A stretch of 64,000 nt of DNA from Rachycentron canadum (GCA_038496675.1 CM076651.1:25901786-25965785), one strand, 5' to 3'; shown: positions 47,042-60,429, counted from the stretch's first letter. A program made the numbers and translations. Notes: generated by a model from the sequence alone, not told the origin.

Positions 47042-48884
47042 CAACAACAAATGCTCTAGTTTAGTATTAATATAAAGTAGTAATGTTCCACATTTGGTTG
47101 AACACTTGAATACAAAGGCCACTTCGCTTACAGAGGAAACAGAGGTCACACATACAAACTGCAACACTGATCTGTGTGACAGAAAATTACTAACTATGTT
47201 TGTTGGAACTCTTTCAAAAGGTGTCTCTCCATCACAACAAGATGTTTTGTGTGAGTTTCTTTTGAGATCACATAGTGGAGGTGAGATAAGTAGATTTTCT
47301 GGTGCAGTGAATAAGAGACTGTTCAAACTGGATGTATAAAACCCATCATTTGTCTTAGCTGTTCAAAAAACCCACCAAGGTTTGCTCAATATAACTGCTC
47401 AATATAACCACTTTTAAGCAAAAATAGCTAATATCCAAATGTGTAATGAGATAAACAAACTACTTGTGCTGGGATTTTCATGGAAACCTTTTTTTAAAAC
47501 CAGCAAATCCAGCCCTTTCATGGAAAATGCTTATCTGGCCGCATCCCATCATCTTCAGACTCTCCAATCAGTGCAATCAGTCAAGCCCAGTGCAATCACC
47601 GGGCCCAACAAACACAGCTAAAATGATTGGTTTAGATTGTCAGTGTCCTACAGAGATACTATATCTCCAAAAAACAACTTTTCAGCCACTGAGCACTGCT
47701 TGATTTTATCCCACTGACAGAGGCAGGTTCCTCAAAGCAAGTAATGATATGTCTAAGGTATTCTGCTCCCTACAAAGTTACGAAGTTTGGTTCTTTCGGA
47801 GGTTCTGGTTGTTTGGTCTTGTCCACTTGTCGTTAAAACTCCCCAATCAGTGCAGTCATGCCAGCCACTTTTATGGTGGCTGAGTGGACAGAGTACTTTC
47901 ACACTGTGTCCAATTAGTCTCCCAGGCCTTGTTATATACGCACGTATGTCAGGAAGAAGTCATGAATAAAATCATCGTAAATTAAAATTTGATGCAACTT
48001 TTTCTACTCTAACTAGTCCTAAACTTTGAGTGACAAGAAAGAAAAAAAAAACAGTGACTGTTTCAATCTGTAGAGGATGGACACATTTGTTTGTCAAGGT
48101 CACCTGCTCTTCTTCTCACTACACTCCTCAATATATTGCTCTGCAAAATGTTCAAATGTCATTAAATAGGTCCCGCTAGCATAGATGTTAGCATGACTTT
48201 CAGTTAGTTGCGTGGTAGCCCGCAATGTAGGACTCCCACAGAAAAACTATCGATTTAAGGCAACTACCGATTCATTGAGAGTTAAATGTAAAATTATGTT
48301 CATGTATTGAAACGTGTAGCTGATGAACTTAACCTCACTTGCACAGTCTGGTAGGAACGGATCAAATGAACTGAACTGAACTGCTCTACGTTTTCCAATC
48401 AAAAGAGATGAACTCCGATGCACGTAAATAAACAGAACTGAAACAATCTTTTTTTTTTTTTTTTTAATGTGTGTTTTTATTGTATTTCATTATTATTTAA
48501 AAATAAAGAAATAACTAGACCTGTGTCTCCTGGTTTATACACATTGGGATCCCAAATGAGCCAAAATCTGTGAGTAAGATCTGAAATAATTTTACAAATC
48601 CAACGTGCTACAGTTATTTTAAACTGAACAATAACCTTCTTTAATATTTCAGTATTTAGCTGTCTGTGAGTTTAGGATCACTCCCTTGTGTTTATGTGCT
48701 TAAGCCTTGCATAAGCAATAGCATGACAAGGAAAAGGTTCAATATGTAACCAACCTCTCTTCAGTTAAATAATTATAATGTAATCTTGTTTGTTTAGTTT
48801 GTACATGAACAGAAATTTAACAAGACAGAAATACTAAACGTTAAGGTTACAAGGTTTTCTTTAATGCTGAGATATTTAAAAAAC
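47042..48884. other. Non-coding stretch, nothing firmly assigned
   Basis: The 81-codon frame at 47094-47339 (+) starts 53 bases beyond the inverted repeat and has no recognised domain. A T17 run lies at 48449-48465. A piece of the 10.3-kb dispersed repeat may be present near 48786. Confidence 0.5.
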
Positions 48885-49215
48885 TTGACCTGCTGAGGTT
48901 GCCAGAGGAAAAGTCAGGGGTCACTAAAGTCATCAGGATTCAATTTCTGGGAACCATATATTTCTTAAGCAAATTTCATGGCAATCCATCTCTGTTGATA
49001 TGTCAATACAAACCATAAATGTCAAACTTTTGATGGCAGCTCAGGAAAAATCAGAGGGTCACTGAAGTCAGTAGGATTTAGCCCCCAGGGACCATGAATA
49101 CCAAATTTCACAGAAATCCACCCGGTAGTTGATGAGGTATTTGAGTCGGGACCAGCAGGCAGACCACTGCCATTTGTGCAACAAACTATATATGTCGCTA
49201 ACATGGCTCAGAAGG
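48885..49215. repeat. Dispersed repeat C, copy 3 (two units)
   Basis: Clear tandem structure: unit 1 (AAAAGTCAGGGGTCACTAAAG - CATCAGGATTCAATTTC - GGGAACCATAT - GCAAATTTCATGGCAATCC at about 48908-48988) and unit 2 (AAAATCAGAGGGTCACTGAAG - CAGTAGGATTTAGCCCCC - AGGGACCATGAATACC - CAAATTTCACAGAAATCC at about 49047-49120), followed by TATTTGAGTCGGGACCAG. Frames on the minus strand here are products of the repeat. Confidence 0.75.
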
Positions 49216-49733
49216 ACACATTGATGTGTTAAATGCTGGAGCCGTATCTTGACAAGCAGCGGGAGGGTGCAGCGATTTTCAGAAGTCAAATCATAACTGT
49301 GAGGTCTCTGTGGAGGGGGTGATACTCCAGCAAGTGCTGGGGGAGATGTATCTTAAACCATGGGCAGGAAATCCCAGAAACATGTTTGTGTACAGAAGTG
49401 AATAAAGTAGTAGCTTCCCCGTATATGATGTCCAGACTTTGTCTCTCTATGCAGTCTCTCAAGTGTCTTTTGGTCCATGTTAATCCAGAGTTTCACATAG
49501 CAGCACTACTGCTGAGGGTCCCATTGTTCTGGAGGTGTAAAGGACACCCTGCCCTACACTATGTTGCATACTACGCTCTTTCTCCCCTCAGTCTCCCCTT
49601 CTCACTCTCTCATCCCCACAAAACAACCCCACCTCCCTCCCAGTGGGGGATTGGTGCCATGTGGTGATGAATAGTCAGATCTGAGGCAGGAGGACGCACA
49701 ATGTAGGTCGAGCTCCAGGGGTTGTAGTCTATT

Positions 49734-49734
<1 letters not shown>

Positions 49735-49778
<44 letters not shown>
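49735..49778. repeat. (TG)n microsatellite
   Basis: About 22 uninterrupted GT units, followed 180 bases later by a CA tract at 49959-49981 that is its complement. Confidence 0.97.
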
Positions 49779-49782
<4 letters not shown>

Positions 49783-49958
49783 GCACTTGAGAGGGGGTGG
49801 CTGGGTACATGCAGCTCTCCAGTGAGAAGTGGTGTTTGGGGGGGGTGGGGGGTTGATGGAGACTGCGTATACCTGCTAGATCATGATATATGGGGTGTCC
49901 ATACCCCCTTATACACCTGTTCCCATTGCCTATTCTACCTCTGCCTTACACACAATAA

Positions 49959-49981
49959 TACACACACACACACACACACAC
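49959..49981. repeat. (CA)n microsatellite
   Basis: Eleven CA units. Confidence 0.95.
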
Positions 49982-49999
49982 TCCACCCCTGCACCCCCA

Positions 50000-52900
50000 C
50001 CCAGAGACAAGGTGTGGATAATCAGCTCATTTGTTATGGTGCAGTTAGATTAGCGTATGAACATATGCATGATAATGGACTGCACTGCACCAGTGCGACA
50101 ACCTTGTTCTGTGGGACCACAAAGTCGCACATGGAGAGAACCACGGGCTGATGAGTGAACTTCAATGACTTTGGGGTCAGAGGAAACTGGGGCACAGTGG
50201 TGAATGTGAGGCCGGGATATGAAGGAGGCTGTGCAGGTGTTGTTTTTTCAGTCAGGCTGCATTTTGCATCCCCATTTTGCGTAGATTGAATTGTGGACAA
50301 AGAAAACATTGGTAGTGGATGGGTACTTTTGACAGGCAGATACCCCACGTTGAGGCACCAGAGTTGGTCCTGGACCAGTAGAGTGTGGTGGAAAATGTAA
50401 CCATCATGACGCTTTGATGTCGCTGAACTGCAATTTCTTTTTAATTACAGTCTAAATATATCAATCCTAATGAGATCCTTTTTTTTTTTTTTGCAAATAA
50501 CATTTGCTACCCAACACTCCATATCAAACGTCTTACAAAAAACTAAAAATGGCACAAATAAAAACAACTCATATTGATCTATATGTGCTCACACGGCCGA
50601 GGTGTAGTAATCGCAGGGTGCACATTTAGTGAACTTGGCTCTTGCTGCTATCTTTGCTCAGGCCAAATGGGGGAAACTTGCAAGCAGAGCTGAAGAAAAT
50701 AATCATGACTGCGAGTCATCGGAGAGGTAATGAGAGCAAACATTCTGGATTCAGCATCAAAGATGGAAAAACCATGTTCAAAGCTGAGGCTGTTTGCTGC
50801 CCTGCAGTGACTTGTCCCTCAAGTGAGGCATTTTCTACAATGTAGTTTAGGATTAGGCCACAGGGGCTGCATTCAGATTAATTTGACTGAATTAAGTGTT
50901 AGTTTGAACTGAGATGTGAAGTGGGAGGTGTGGTTCCAGAGCCGTTTTTCCCAGCTTACTATCCCCGTTTTGAATTTGTCTCCAAGCAGTATCCACAGTT
51001 TGACTTTACACAGAAACACAGGACGTAGTCTCATGATACCATAGGTTTATTTTATTGGTTTTAATTACTTCAACTTTGCCACTGAGAAATCGTCTATTCA
51101 CAACCCTAAAACCAACGCCACTAGTGCAATGAAAGTCGCCGTATTTGTCCCAAATTGACCCAGAATCAATAAATTGAGATGAGGATAATTTTCTCAATAC
51201 TGCAAATTTTTGTAGTTTTGGGAACTTTTTGAAACAAGTCACACTCACCAGAGCATGGGCAAGAGGAGCAGGGGATCGAACCACAGACGCTCCCATCAGT
51301 CAGTCTCAAATATGCTTTGACTTCATATCCACAAAGGGTCAAAGTTGTCTGTGAGGGGGTTGAACTCAGAAGAACTTTTACTGGTAATGATTAGGATTTT
51401 GTGTGTGAGGTGGGAGTTTTAACTGTTATCACCCAGGTGACAATCTCAGACCTTTTAGCTTTCTTCTGTGATGAGAAGCACATGTCACGCACACGAATGG
51501 TTAGCTCACGACAAAATGCACCTTGGAAGTCATAGGAAGTAAAAATACAGTAAAATAGTAATAATAATAATAGTAAACAAACAAGATAAAATACATTTGT
51601 CTTTCTTCTTCTTTCTTCATCCCTCTTACGTTCGTTGAACCCCTGTTGGTGAACACACAGTGTCTTACTCCTGCTGCAAAGCCCAAGGTCTTAACCAATA
51701 ACAAAAGACAGCGTTGGGTGATGAGGGATCATGAAAAAGTGTGGAATTATGGGAGTTGCTGTCATTGCCACCATGGCTGTAAACTGAGGACGCTTTCATT
51801 CGAAGGTCTCCTGTCAAAGTTAAACAGACTTAGGAGAGTAAAGCAGCTTCAATTTTGAACTTCGCTTTGAACTTCGCATTTCATGACACAATAAATAAAA
51901 ATCACTCTCCTTTCTCCAGGTGTGAAAGTTGATCATATATTAACTCGCCTCTAAATATTTGAATGTGGTGTAACTTTGTGCTTAGAGCTAACACGTTAGC
52001 TAGGAGCTAACCAAGTTAGGGTCAATATCACCATAGACCCCTACTATATTTGTTCTCAGTGTTCCTTCCTTTTACCTCTCGTCATAAATAGTCAACACTC
52101 AAGTTGTAGAAATAAATATGAGCTGAGCTCCCACACATTTTTCAGATAATTATGTGTCAGTATTAATGGAATAAACCATATGTCAATCAATGGATAAATC
52201 CACCTTGACGGGGATTTATACATTACTGTTAATAAAATGTTCAACTCAATATTTTGATTTAAAATTACATTTTCTGAATGACGTGATGTCTCTTTCCTAG
52301 ACATGGTTATTTGTTTGATTTTTATTTGTGTCTGTGACATTTTGATGCAGTTTTTTGACACTTGAAAATATGGAAATGAAAACTTTATCTAACTAAAATT
52401 TTGTATATATTCCCACCGTCAAATTGAAATGAGTCAGTCTCTTTAAAATATATAGGAGTCTATTTGGTAAGTGTAACATGAAGCTACACATTATATATTA
52501 TGAAACACAACTTTTAGCCAAATCATTGCTGTGGTGGGTTGTGAGTTTAATGAATAATTACAAGTGAAGGATATGTACAGGACAGTGAAAGGCAGCGATA
52601 CTGACCCAAAAAGACGACGCATCAACGTTGTCTGAGAAAACAGTGAGATATTTGACCATTGACGGCATTTTCTTGTCCTTGGTGCTCGCTTAGCAAACCT
52701 GTAGCATGCAGACGTTACACAGCAGCACACTATCCTCAGCATGTAGCAGCCAGGAGCACAAATCAGTTGTTGAGCAGAGTTGACAGAGGAAATGCTCCTG
52801 CAGAGCAAAGCGTCACTCTGAGGAACGACACGCATACAAAGCAGAGCCGGATCTTCCTGTGGACCAGGATGTACCAGATTTGTACTGAGGAAGCTTTTAC

Positions 52901-53450
52901 TTTGACAGAAGTACGTTTTCACTCAGAGCAACAAAACCATCTCCGACACAGTCACTGACTCCCTTCAAACCAACACTTTCTGGTCCAGTTTGTCTTGCTC
53001 TCTACACCTCCCCATCTCCTCTCTCTCTCCTTCCTATCTAACCCCAACCCTCTTCTCAATGCAACACCGTATTGAAACAGCAGGGAGGCGCCCCCCATGC
53101 CTTTTCATCTCCTCTCTCCTTCTCGCTCTCATCTGCCTCTCTTGTGTAACGACCTCAATCTGTCTGTCTCTGTTAGCTGTCGTCAGCGACAATAATTCTG
53201 TAATACACTCAAGTGGGAAAACCTTGAAGTGGCGTCTCTTCCTCTGCTCTCTCAGTTCACTGACTTTTTTTTGTTGGGAGGCCTGTTTATCAGAAACAAT
53301 ACTGCTGAAGCAAAAATTCAAAGTAAGTAATGGGAGCTAGTGCGTAAAGCACTACAGACACATTACATGCTGTATACTTTAGCACCAATACGTGTGTGTT
53401 TATATGTGTGTGTGTGGCTGCACAAGCACTCCTGCAACTGCAGTGCGCGT
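50000..53450. other. Non-coding stretch, nothing assigned
   Basis: Unique-looking DNA with T13 at 50479-50491, an ATA-rich tract near 51558-51572, and pyrimidine-rich DNA at 52995-53130. Frames such as 52491-52922 (-, 143 codons) and 52990-53340 (+, 116 codons, with a hydrophobic run from the pyrimidine tract) have no recognisable domain. No RNA gene or transposon is recognised. Confidence 0.5.
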
Positions 53451-53482
53451 GCGTGTGTATGCGTGTGTGTGTGTGTGTGTGT
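53390..53482. repeat. TG-rich region with (TG)n
   Basis: GTGTGTTTATATGTGTG at the left and a GCGTGTG(TG)n tract at 53446-53482. The Cys/Val frames are artefacts. Confidence 0.9.
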
Positions 53483-53802
53483 TCGGCCCAGTATCTGAGC
53501 CTCTGCCGGCTTCGCAGCAGAACAAAACGAAACAAAACAGAGCAGAGCGGATCTGCGCTATCATCCCCAGGCAGGCCGCCGCTCTCTGTCTATGTGCTCC
53601 GTTACCTGTTGGTTCTCATATAATTACAGCAGCCACCCTCATCCATCACAGTATTGTTGTGGTGTTCACTGGGCCCATTCTTTCTCTGGCTCAGCAGCGT
53701 TACATAAAGAAACAATAACAAAGTCTAAACAAGCACCATCCACCAGAGGAGGGGTGTGAGGGGGGCAATACAGAGAAAAGGACATAGTGCAGGAGGAGAA
53801 AA

Positions 53803-53821
53803 CACACACACACACACACAG
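53803..53821. repeat. (CA)n microsatellite
   Basis: Nine CA units. Confidence 0.9.
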
Positions 53822-56800
53822 AAAATATTATTATCGTATAGCCGAGTTGTTTCTTTTTTGTCCTGTTTGGAAGTATGTAATGACAACTGATACACAGCGA
53901 GCTGGAGTATGAAATATTAGAAACACCTGCTCTCTCTGTCTGCAGTAGATGCAGCAGGGTGAGGTTTGATCCCGCGCACAATTCACTTTTAAATCAGTTT
54001 CACCTGTGAAGGGTAGACACTCTGTGGCTGAGAGAAAGCTTGGATTTGATAAGCAACGCCCGTGAAACGGTGATGCCGTATTTCCATCTTCATCCAAACA
54101 GCCTGTTAACACTCGAGTTATGATCTATAATGGTGTGTAAAAGACTTGATAAAGCAGAGATATTGATAGAAGGAGTCTTCACCCAGGTGAAATATTTCTG
54201 TCATTACAACAAAGACAAATGTTTATTTCCTGCAGCTTAGTTACTATTGTAAATGTGTCCTAAGGCCAAAATGTGTCTATGGCAGGCAGACCATATCTCC
54301 ACAGTGCTGACGCAGCGCTGGAGAATGGGCTGGCTGCTCCTATTATCCTGCTGCAGGAGAATAAAACACTCTGGCTTCTTTGGATTTCTTTAAATCAATC
54401 ACAACTGTTTTGGGAGGGCGCTGAGCTCAAGATGCAGCAACAGTGTCCCTGCAAAATAGTGTCGGCGGGAAACTAGTTTTGGTGAAATACTGAGCTGAGC
54501 GCCGCCATTAAAATGGCTGATTGCCTGCTCAGAAATTGCATCAAAAAATGGTCAGTAAAATGTATGTGGACTGTGAGATTGTACAATCCAAACTCTCAAA
54601 TCCTCAAATTTTCAGCATGTAGGTTCGCTCGGGGGTTGTTGTTGTTTCCTGTACCACCGAAGGGGATTTTAAAGGCAGGTGAAGCGAAAAGGGAGGAGAA
54701 TGTCATCTGGAATAGGTGGCTGACGTTATGTCCACAGCCTACATCCAGTGAGTCAGACAAAATTAATGTATCGGCCAAGAAAACAACCCACAAATAATCC
54801 CAATTTGCAGCATTTGGACGAGGCTGAACAGCTTCAACAGCATTCTGAGTATATGTGAAACATTATCCAGCAACAATGAGACTAAATCACCTTTAAATCT
54901 AAGAGAAAGGTTTTTTTTTTTCAACTTATACACAACCATAGAAAAGGCGACATAAAATATACAGTGATACACTGGATGCATAAACAGGATGTAACTCAAA
55001 CATCTGCACATTATTGTGTCATTTTACAATCTCAAACTGAGTCGTCATGTGGTTGCGACTGTAGATTATTTTTTCAAAAAAGAAGAGAAATGTTTGTGCC
55101 CTGGGATCTACCCCACTTCAGACTAGACATTAATAACATCATTTTTTATTCCTTGTCAACACAGACGCTGTAATTAAAAGCAGCCGATGTGCTCCGACTG
55201 AGGTGAGGGTGGCCGTAACAATGTGATGAAAAATGGGACAGACGAGTGGGAGGAGGAGGGAAGGAGACGGAGACAAAAGGGATAACGGAACAAAACGCCT
55301 CCTTCTGACTTGTCATTCAAGTTCTTTGTTTTGATAATTTGTCACTTTCTTTCTTATTTCTCTGCCTCTATCCTACTTGAACCAGATCGGCTCTTTAAAT
55401 TACCTTCTGTAGTTCATGCTTTCTAAAAAGCTCTGGTATGTCTGAGCGACTGAAGGAAGCTGCGTGTTTGGAGTGGGACTCAGTATCACCCAGTATCGGG
55501 GGCATGGTCCCCCCGGGAGCGCCTTTAACCACAATGAAGGGAAGTTTCTTTCCGTCTTTCAAAGAAATTGTCCATCACATAAAAAGGCAGGGTTGACTTA
55601 ATCTGGCACACTCACTTTTTGAAAAGAAATGTAATTATCATAAAGGCAATGGGAAAACTTCTGGCCCTGTTCTCTCCAGAGTTATTTTGCAGTAGAACAA
55701 AAGCATTCAGAACTTCACCTCTGAATGTGCCTTGGTCAGGCCGTCTTATCATTAACACAGTGAATGACGGTGTGTACCCACTTGAGTGTGCATGTGTTTA
55801 AAATGTCAGCAGGACTAATGCCTCACACTGCAATATCTTCACTCTGCTGCTGGCTAATAGACTGGCTTTCAGTTCGCAAGTAATAGAGTGACAGCGAATA
55901 ACAAAGTATATAAAAAAGGGAGAGACGTTCAGCGGCCAAATGGTTAGAGTTTAAGAAAGTTCATGAAATGAGCAAAAGAAGGAAATAAATCAACTTTTCT
56001 GAAGTGAATTTAATGGCGTCAAAAATTGAGGAATTCACAACAAAATTACAACTTCAAATGAAAGTCCTGTGGAATATATTAATTATCACGCCTCCGCATC
56101 TCTTTCTTTACTGGTGTTTAGTAGATCACACACGTTTCACATCTCCATCCTGTAGAAACAGCCTAAACCCAGATACAGTGATGAGACACCTGGAGACACC
56201 AGGTAGAGATATGAGGTTAAGGCTCGTTTTCGGTCTGTGGCTGCGGTCGATCACTTGCAGGATGTTTCCAAACTGAGATGATCTGAAAGTATCTGATCTG
56301 AGTAGCAGCTGTAATAAGAGCTGGCTGAATTTTCTAAAGACGAAGGAAAAAGGGGCTTTAGTGCTTCCTTTCTTATCTCCTTCAGCGTAGGAAACACTGG
56401 ACCATCCAGTGTAGAAAAGGACAGGAGATAATATCATCCCACAATTCTTCACAGCAGCAGTATTTATTGAATATAATTACATTGTCTAGTGTGAGTGCAA
56501 TTGAATTTCCTAACTCCTAATGAAGTTTCCGTCACACCTTTTCTTGAACTCGCAACATTTGTGGTGAGTGAAGGACAAAGGATGTAATTGAGGATATTTG
56601 AGATGTTCTTGAGGTTTGTTAAAGAATGTTTTAACAGTGACACACTACACACTGAGTCCTTCACACTGAACCAGAAAGAAATCTATCATCATCTCCCCAA
56701 ACAGACCACAGCGCCGCCGCCATGTTAGTTCAGTGCGTTGTTAAGATTTTTCAAACTAACCACAAACCACCAACCACAAAACACAAGCTGTGTCCAAAGA

Positions 56801-56925
56801 CTGCAGCATACACTGCCAACATTTCATGTCAAATGTCTGAGTGGGAAATTAATCCCTGTATACTTACTGAAAAAGATCCAAGAGAAAAGCCCATATGCAC
56901 CTGGAATGTATTCAATTTCTACATA
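53822..56925. other. Non-coding stretch, nothing assigned
   Basis: Frames at 54513-54797 (+, 94 codons) and 56126-56452 (-, 108 codons) lack recognisable motifs and overlap other frames. A short perfect palindrome-like GGGGGCATGGTCCCCCC lies at 55498-55514. No transposon is recognised. Confidence 0.5.
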
Positions 56926-57480
56926 TGAAATATATGTACATGTGTAAAATATGTGTAATATTGTATAACATAAAGAAAACACATATGTAAAAATATGAAA
57001 CCTATTAGCATTGGAACAATTTCCTATATTGACATATATGACCAGCCCATACAAATATGTATGTTTATGTATGTATGCTTATGTTGTAGACATAATGTTA
57101 CATAACTACTTATCCATCCCAAAGCCTGTCGATACACTGACTTTAAACACAGTGGAAGGTCTGAGACCAATATTAATGAGATATATAATTGAAAAACATA
57201 TATATATATATAAACACTGACATATCAATTACAACCTAATAAATGAAATAATTGCTATATAAATATACTCTATATTGAGTACATGGCTGCAACAACTTGT
57301 GGATATTGAAATATATTAAAATAGATATTTTTAAGATATGTACATATACAATTTCTATACTAATTAAGTATAAAAGTTTATATCTTCATATTTCCAGAAT
57401 ATGTATTGTATGTGTTAATAATATAATATTTTATAGTGAATGTATATGGCAACAGCAATACTGATATAAGTTTTTAAAAA
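56925..57480. repeat. AT-rich low-complexity region
   Basis: Dense ATATGT, TATATA and ACATAT words, including an (AT)n tract at 57189-57212. It separates coding-poor DNA from the more unique DNA that follows. Short Tyr/Ile-rich frames are artefacts. Confidence 0.8.
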
Positions 57481-57539
57481 GGTGTATTTTGCTAACAGTC
57501 CAATAACAGACTGTCTCACTCTGTAAATGTGAAAATTAC

Positions 57540-57790
57540 AGTTGCGCAACACCTATCAGTGATTACACAGAATTATGATGATTGATATGCGTTGGGAATC
57601 TCATTTGCTGCTCACGGTGGAGAAAATCTATTGAGGATGTTTTATATTTGGAGAAGCGAACGAGTGAAAAAGGAGAGTGATTTCAGAGACAGCCATAAAG
57701 TACGGCAGAGGCTGACGGGAATGTCATTAGTTTTGCAGGCAGGGTGTCCTGCTGAGGCAACCCATATCGCCGCAAATTAAGAGCACCTCC
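57540..57790. other. Non-repetitive block, possible conserved element
   Basis: After the AT-rich region comes a 250-base block of balanced composition with GTGATTACACAG and GATGATTGATATG words (homeodomain-like) and an open + frame at 57592-57780 without a recognised domain. No repeat signature. Conservation cannot be judged from one sequence. Confidence 0.2.
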
Positions 57791-58144
57791 AATAGCGTCA
57801 GAAGAAAGTCTTACACTTTTATGAGGCTACTTAAGAATCCGTGAAAGAAAACCATAGTGCTACATCACACAGCAAAGGTCAGGTATTTAACGCGCAGGGC
57901 GACCATCTAAACTGTCATCTCTTGACTACACTGATAATGGGATACGATGCATCAGGATCTGTCCAGTTCAATTCAACATGTAACTGATTGACTTTACATT
58001 ACATGTGATGCAAACATACAATAAGGGATGCGTGCCGCAATCTCTGGGAAACAGAAAGCCCATCAAAAACAAACTGCGCGGGAAACCCTGGCGGGAGATT
58101 CATCAGTCAGACTGAGCTCAGGCGACTGACTGGGTCAGTTGGGG

Positions 58145-59030
58145 TTATTCCACCTCTTCGTTTGTTTAGGATCATTGTCCTGATGACGAAATGTCCGATG
58201 AGTTTTGCTGCATTTGGCGGAATCTGAGCACACACGAGGCTCCTGTAGACGCCTGCATTCATCCTGTGGCGTCTGTCAGCGGAGCAAACCTAAATGCTAA
58301 TGTACCAGCTCGACTGGAGCCACACGTGCCCACACCATAACAGTAACTGCACCGTGCTTGACAGATGAGGTGGTGGCTTTGGGTCATCAGCTGCTCTATT
58401 TTTCTCCATCATGTTGATCGAGACTGATCTTTGTTTTATCAGACCTTAGAACTTTGTTCAAGACCTCTACTGGTTCCTGGTTTGTGCCTTTCACAGTCTG
58501 GCCTTTTGAGACATACCTGGGGTTTAAATCATGAGTTTGTGGTCATGAAATTTCCCCTCAGTCATTAACAACATGCAGAATACATCCTACAGTCATTTTT
58601 TTTTAGCATTCAAATGATTTTCTAAGACTTGCTCGTGCTCGACGTGCTCCTCTTTCCACCAGGTCGGTCGCCATTTTCTGGTTTTCCTGTGCAAACCAGT
58701 TTATTTAGAAAGCACCCGACCACTGATTTTGACAAAGCGACGATCTTTGATATCTATATCTGTTCGATTTGTGTTGCACGGTCACCTCTTTATTTCTCAA
58801 ACTGATGAAACATTTAGTGTCTCAATTTTACTTGTGAACCCTTGTAATTTAGTCACTCTGTGTTAAATGAGTTGTATCTCCCACACAGTTCTTTCTGTAT
58901 TGACATAGACCTGCCCAAATTACAGCTGAGACTTGGCACTTTAACGTAATATCCATTATTTGAATTCAAATTGAATGTGCTGAACATCAGAGACTGGAGA
59001 ACAAATACTTGTGATCTGCACTGTACAACT
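58145..59030 (-). mobile_element. Tc1/mariner-type (Tc2-like) transposon relic
   Basis: The plus strand reads as the reverse complement of a fish transposase gene: TTTAGGATCATTGTCCTGATG (58167), CTCCTGTAGACGCCTGCATTC (58240), CACACCATAACAGTAACTGC (58331), GGCTTTGGGTCATCAGCTGC (58375), TTTATCAGACCTTAGAAC (58435) and CTGGCCTTTTGAGACATACC (58499). Beyond a gap, a terminal region follows: GACATAGACCTGCCCAAATTAC, CAGCTGAGACTTGGCACTTT (58900-58942) and CTGCACTGTA. This combination fits a Tc2-like family that I recall as common in fish. No intact frame remains. Confidence 0.75.
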
Positions 59031-59796
59031 ACTACATTTTATAGAAATCCATCCAAAATGTGTTTCAATTCAAACCAAAGAACTGAAGAAGCCTCTTGGT
59101 TTCAGAGTCTTGATCCAACTTCCTCTGGGAACTAGGACCTGGACGACTGAGAACCTTCACAGACTTAACATGTTTTTTCATATAAAAAGTGAAAACAAAA
59201 AAACTGGGGCTGTGAGCTCATCTACTCCTACTACAGGTTAGCCTAGTTATGACTTTTATTTGTTTATGTCTTTGCATAGCACAGCTACAACACAACAACA
59301 CTGTGTCAGCCACTGTCAGTTACGTTGTAACGAACACTCTGTACTGACAAAGTTTCAGGTTTGTTTTGCCCCCCCCCCCGGCCACACAAATTGGCTGACC
59401 GTCTGAATCCTTTTTCTTGAGACTGCCATTGCTCCACTGCAGTCCCAAGACAGAAATACACAATACACAATGTTGACTGCTTGTTTAGCTCACGATGTGT
59501 CTTGGACAAAAACATCATATTGACATGTTAAGAACTTGATTTTCAATACGTTCTTTGAAGTCCTTCAAGCATTGGAACAAAAAACCAATGCTGTCACTGC
59601 AATGTGTACAATCTCCAATACAGATACAGTGGAGCTGTGTTTGCGAGCACTCGCTGAAACAATCACAGGCAAAAAACAACAACTTGACATTTTCTATTTC
59701 TGCATTGAATGTGTTGAAAGCTCCAACAACATAGGTTTGACAGTGCTGATTTTCCAGACGCAATTAACCTTTCTGTCGCAGCCATTTTATGTACTG

Positions 59797-59808
59797 TATA
59801 TAAAAAGG
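59797..59808 (+). promoter_or_regulatory. TATA-box-like site
   Basis: TATATAAAAAGG is a near-consensus TATA box. A GCCATTTTATG (YY1-like) word lies just upstream, and a good 5' splice donor (GAAGACAG|GTATGT) occurs at 60045, about 220 bases beyond the start site it would direct. TATA-like words are common by chance in AT-rich DNA, so this is only a candidate. Confidence 0.2.
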
Positions 59809-59817
59809 AGTGTGCCA

Positions 59818-59845
59818 ATCACACACCGGTGTGTGTGTGTGTGCG
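59818..59845. repeat. Short (TG)n tract
   Basis: About eight GT units after CACACACCGG. Confidence 0.85.
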
Positions 59846-60429
59846 TGCTTTCTATTAATACCCCCTTTCACTGCTTCATGCAATTTAAACCCCAACAGCA
59901 TGTGTTACCTGTGCAATCTAACACATAGTTAATCAGCAACTCATTTGACGTGGAGAGTTCAAGCTAAATGGATGTGGTCGGAGTCAGCAAACATCTCGCA
60001 CTTTCTTTTTAAAAACTCATCACTCATTCCCCGGAGAGAAGACAGGTATGTACACGTTGTTTACTGATGGTACTCGACTATGCTTAGGCTAACCTTACAT
60101 GCATCCTGAATATCAAATGTAATAACCAAACTGTCCAAGCCGGTGCACATCCCGAGGCAGAAATGGGAGTGTTGACAGTTTGATTGCACAACTTTTTTTT
60201 TTTCTAGCCTTGGCCCTTACAATAGCCGCACGCCATCATTTCAATCTGCCTGGAACGAAAGCTGCTCTGAAGGGGTGAATACAGATAGGCCCTGACTTGA
60301 TGTGATTATGGAAGTGACAGACACAGCAGGGGAAAAAAAATGTATATGATAAACGATAAGTGATAAACATCTCTGTAATTGCTCACAGCCTCGTGTCGGG
60401 TGAAAATAGGTACTTGGCAGTGACCTAGA

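Noticed and set aside
52491..52922. Minus-strand frame of 143 codons
   Set aside because: No domain recognised, overlaps a + frame of 99 codons, and no splice or promoter context.
53086..53340. Signal-peptide-like hydrophobic run (FISSLLLALICLSCV) in a + frame
   Set aside because: Produced by a pyrimidine-rich tract; the frame has no following domain.
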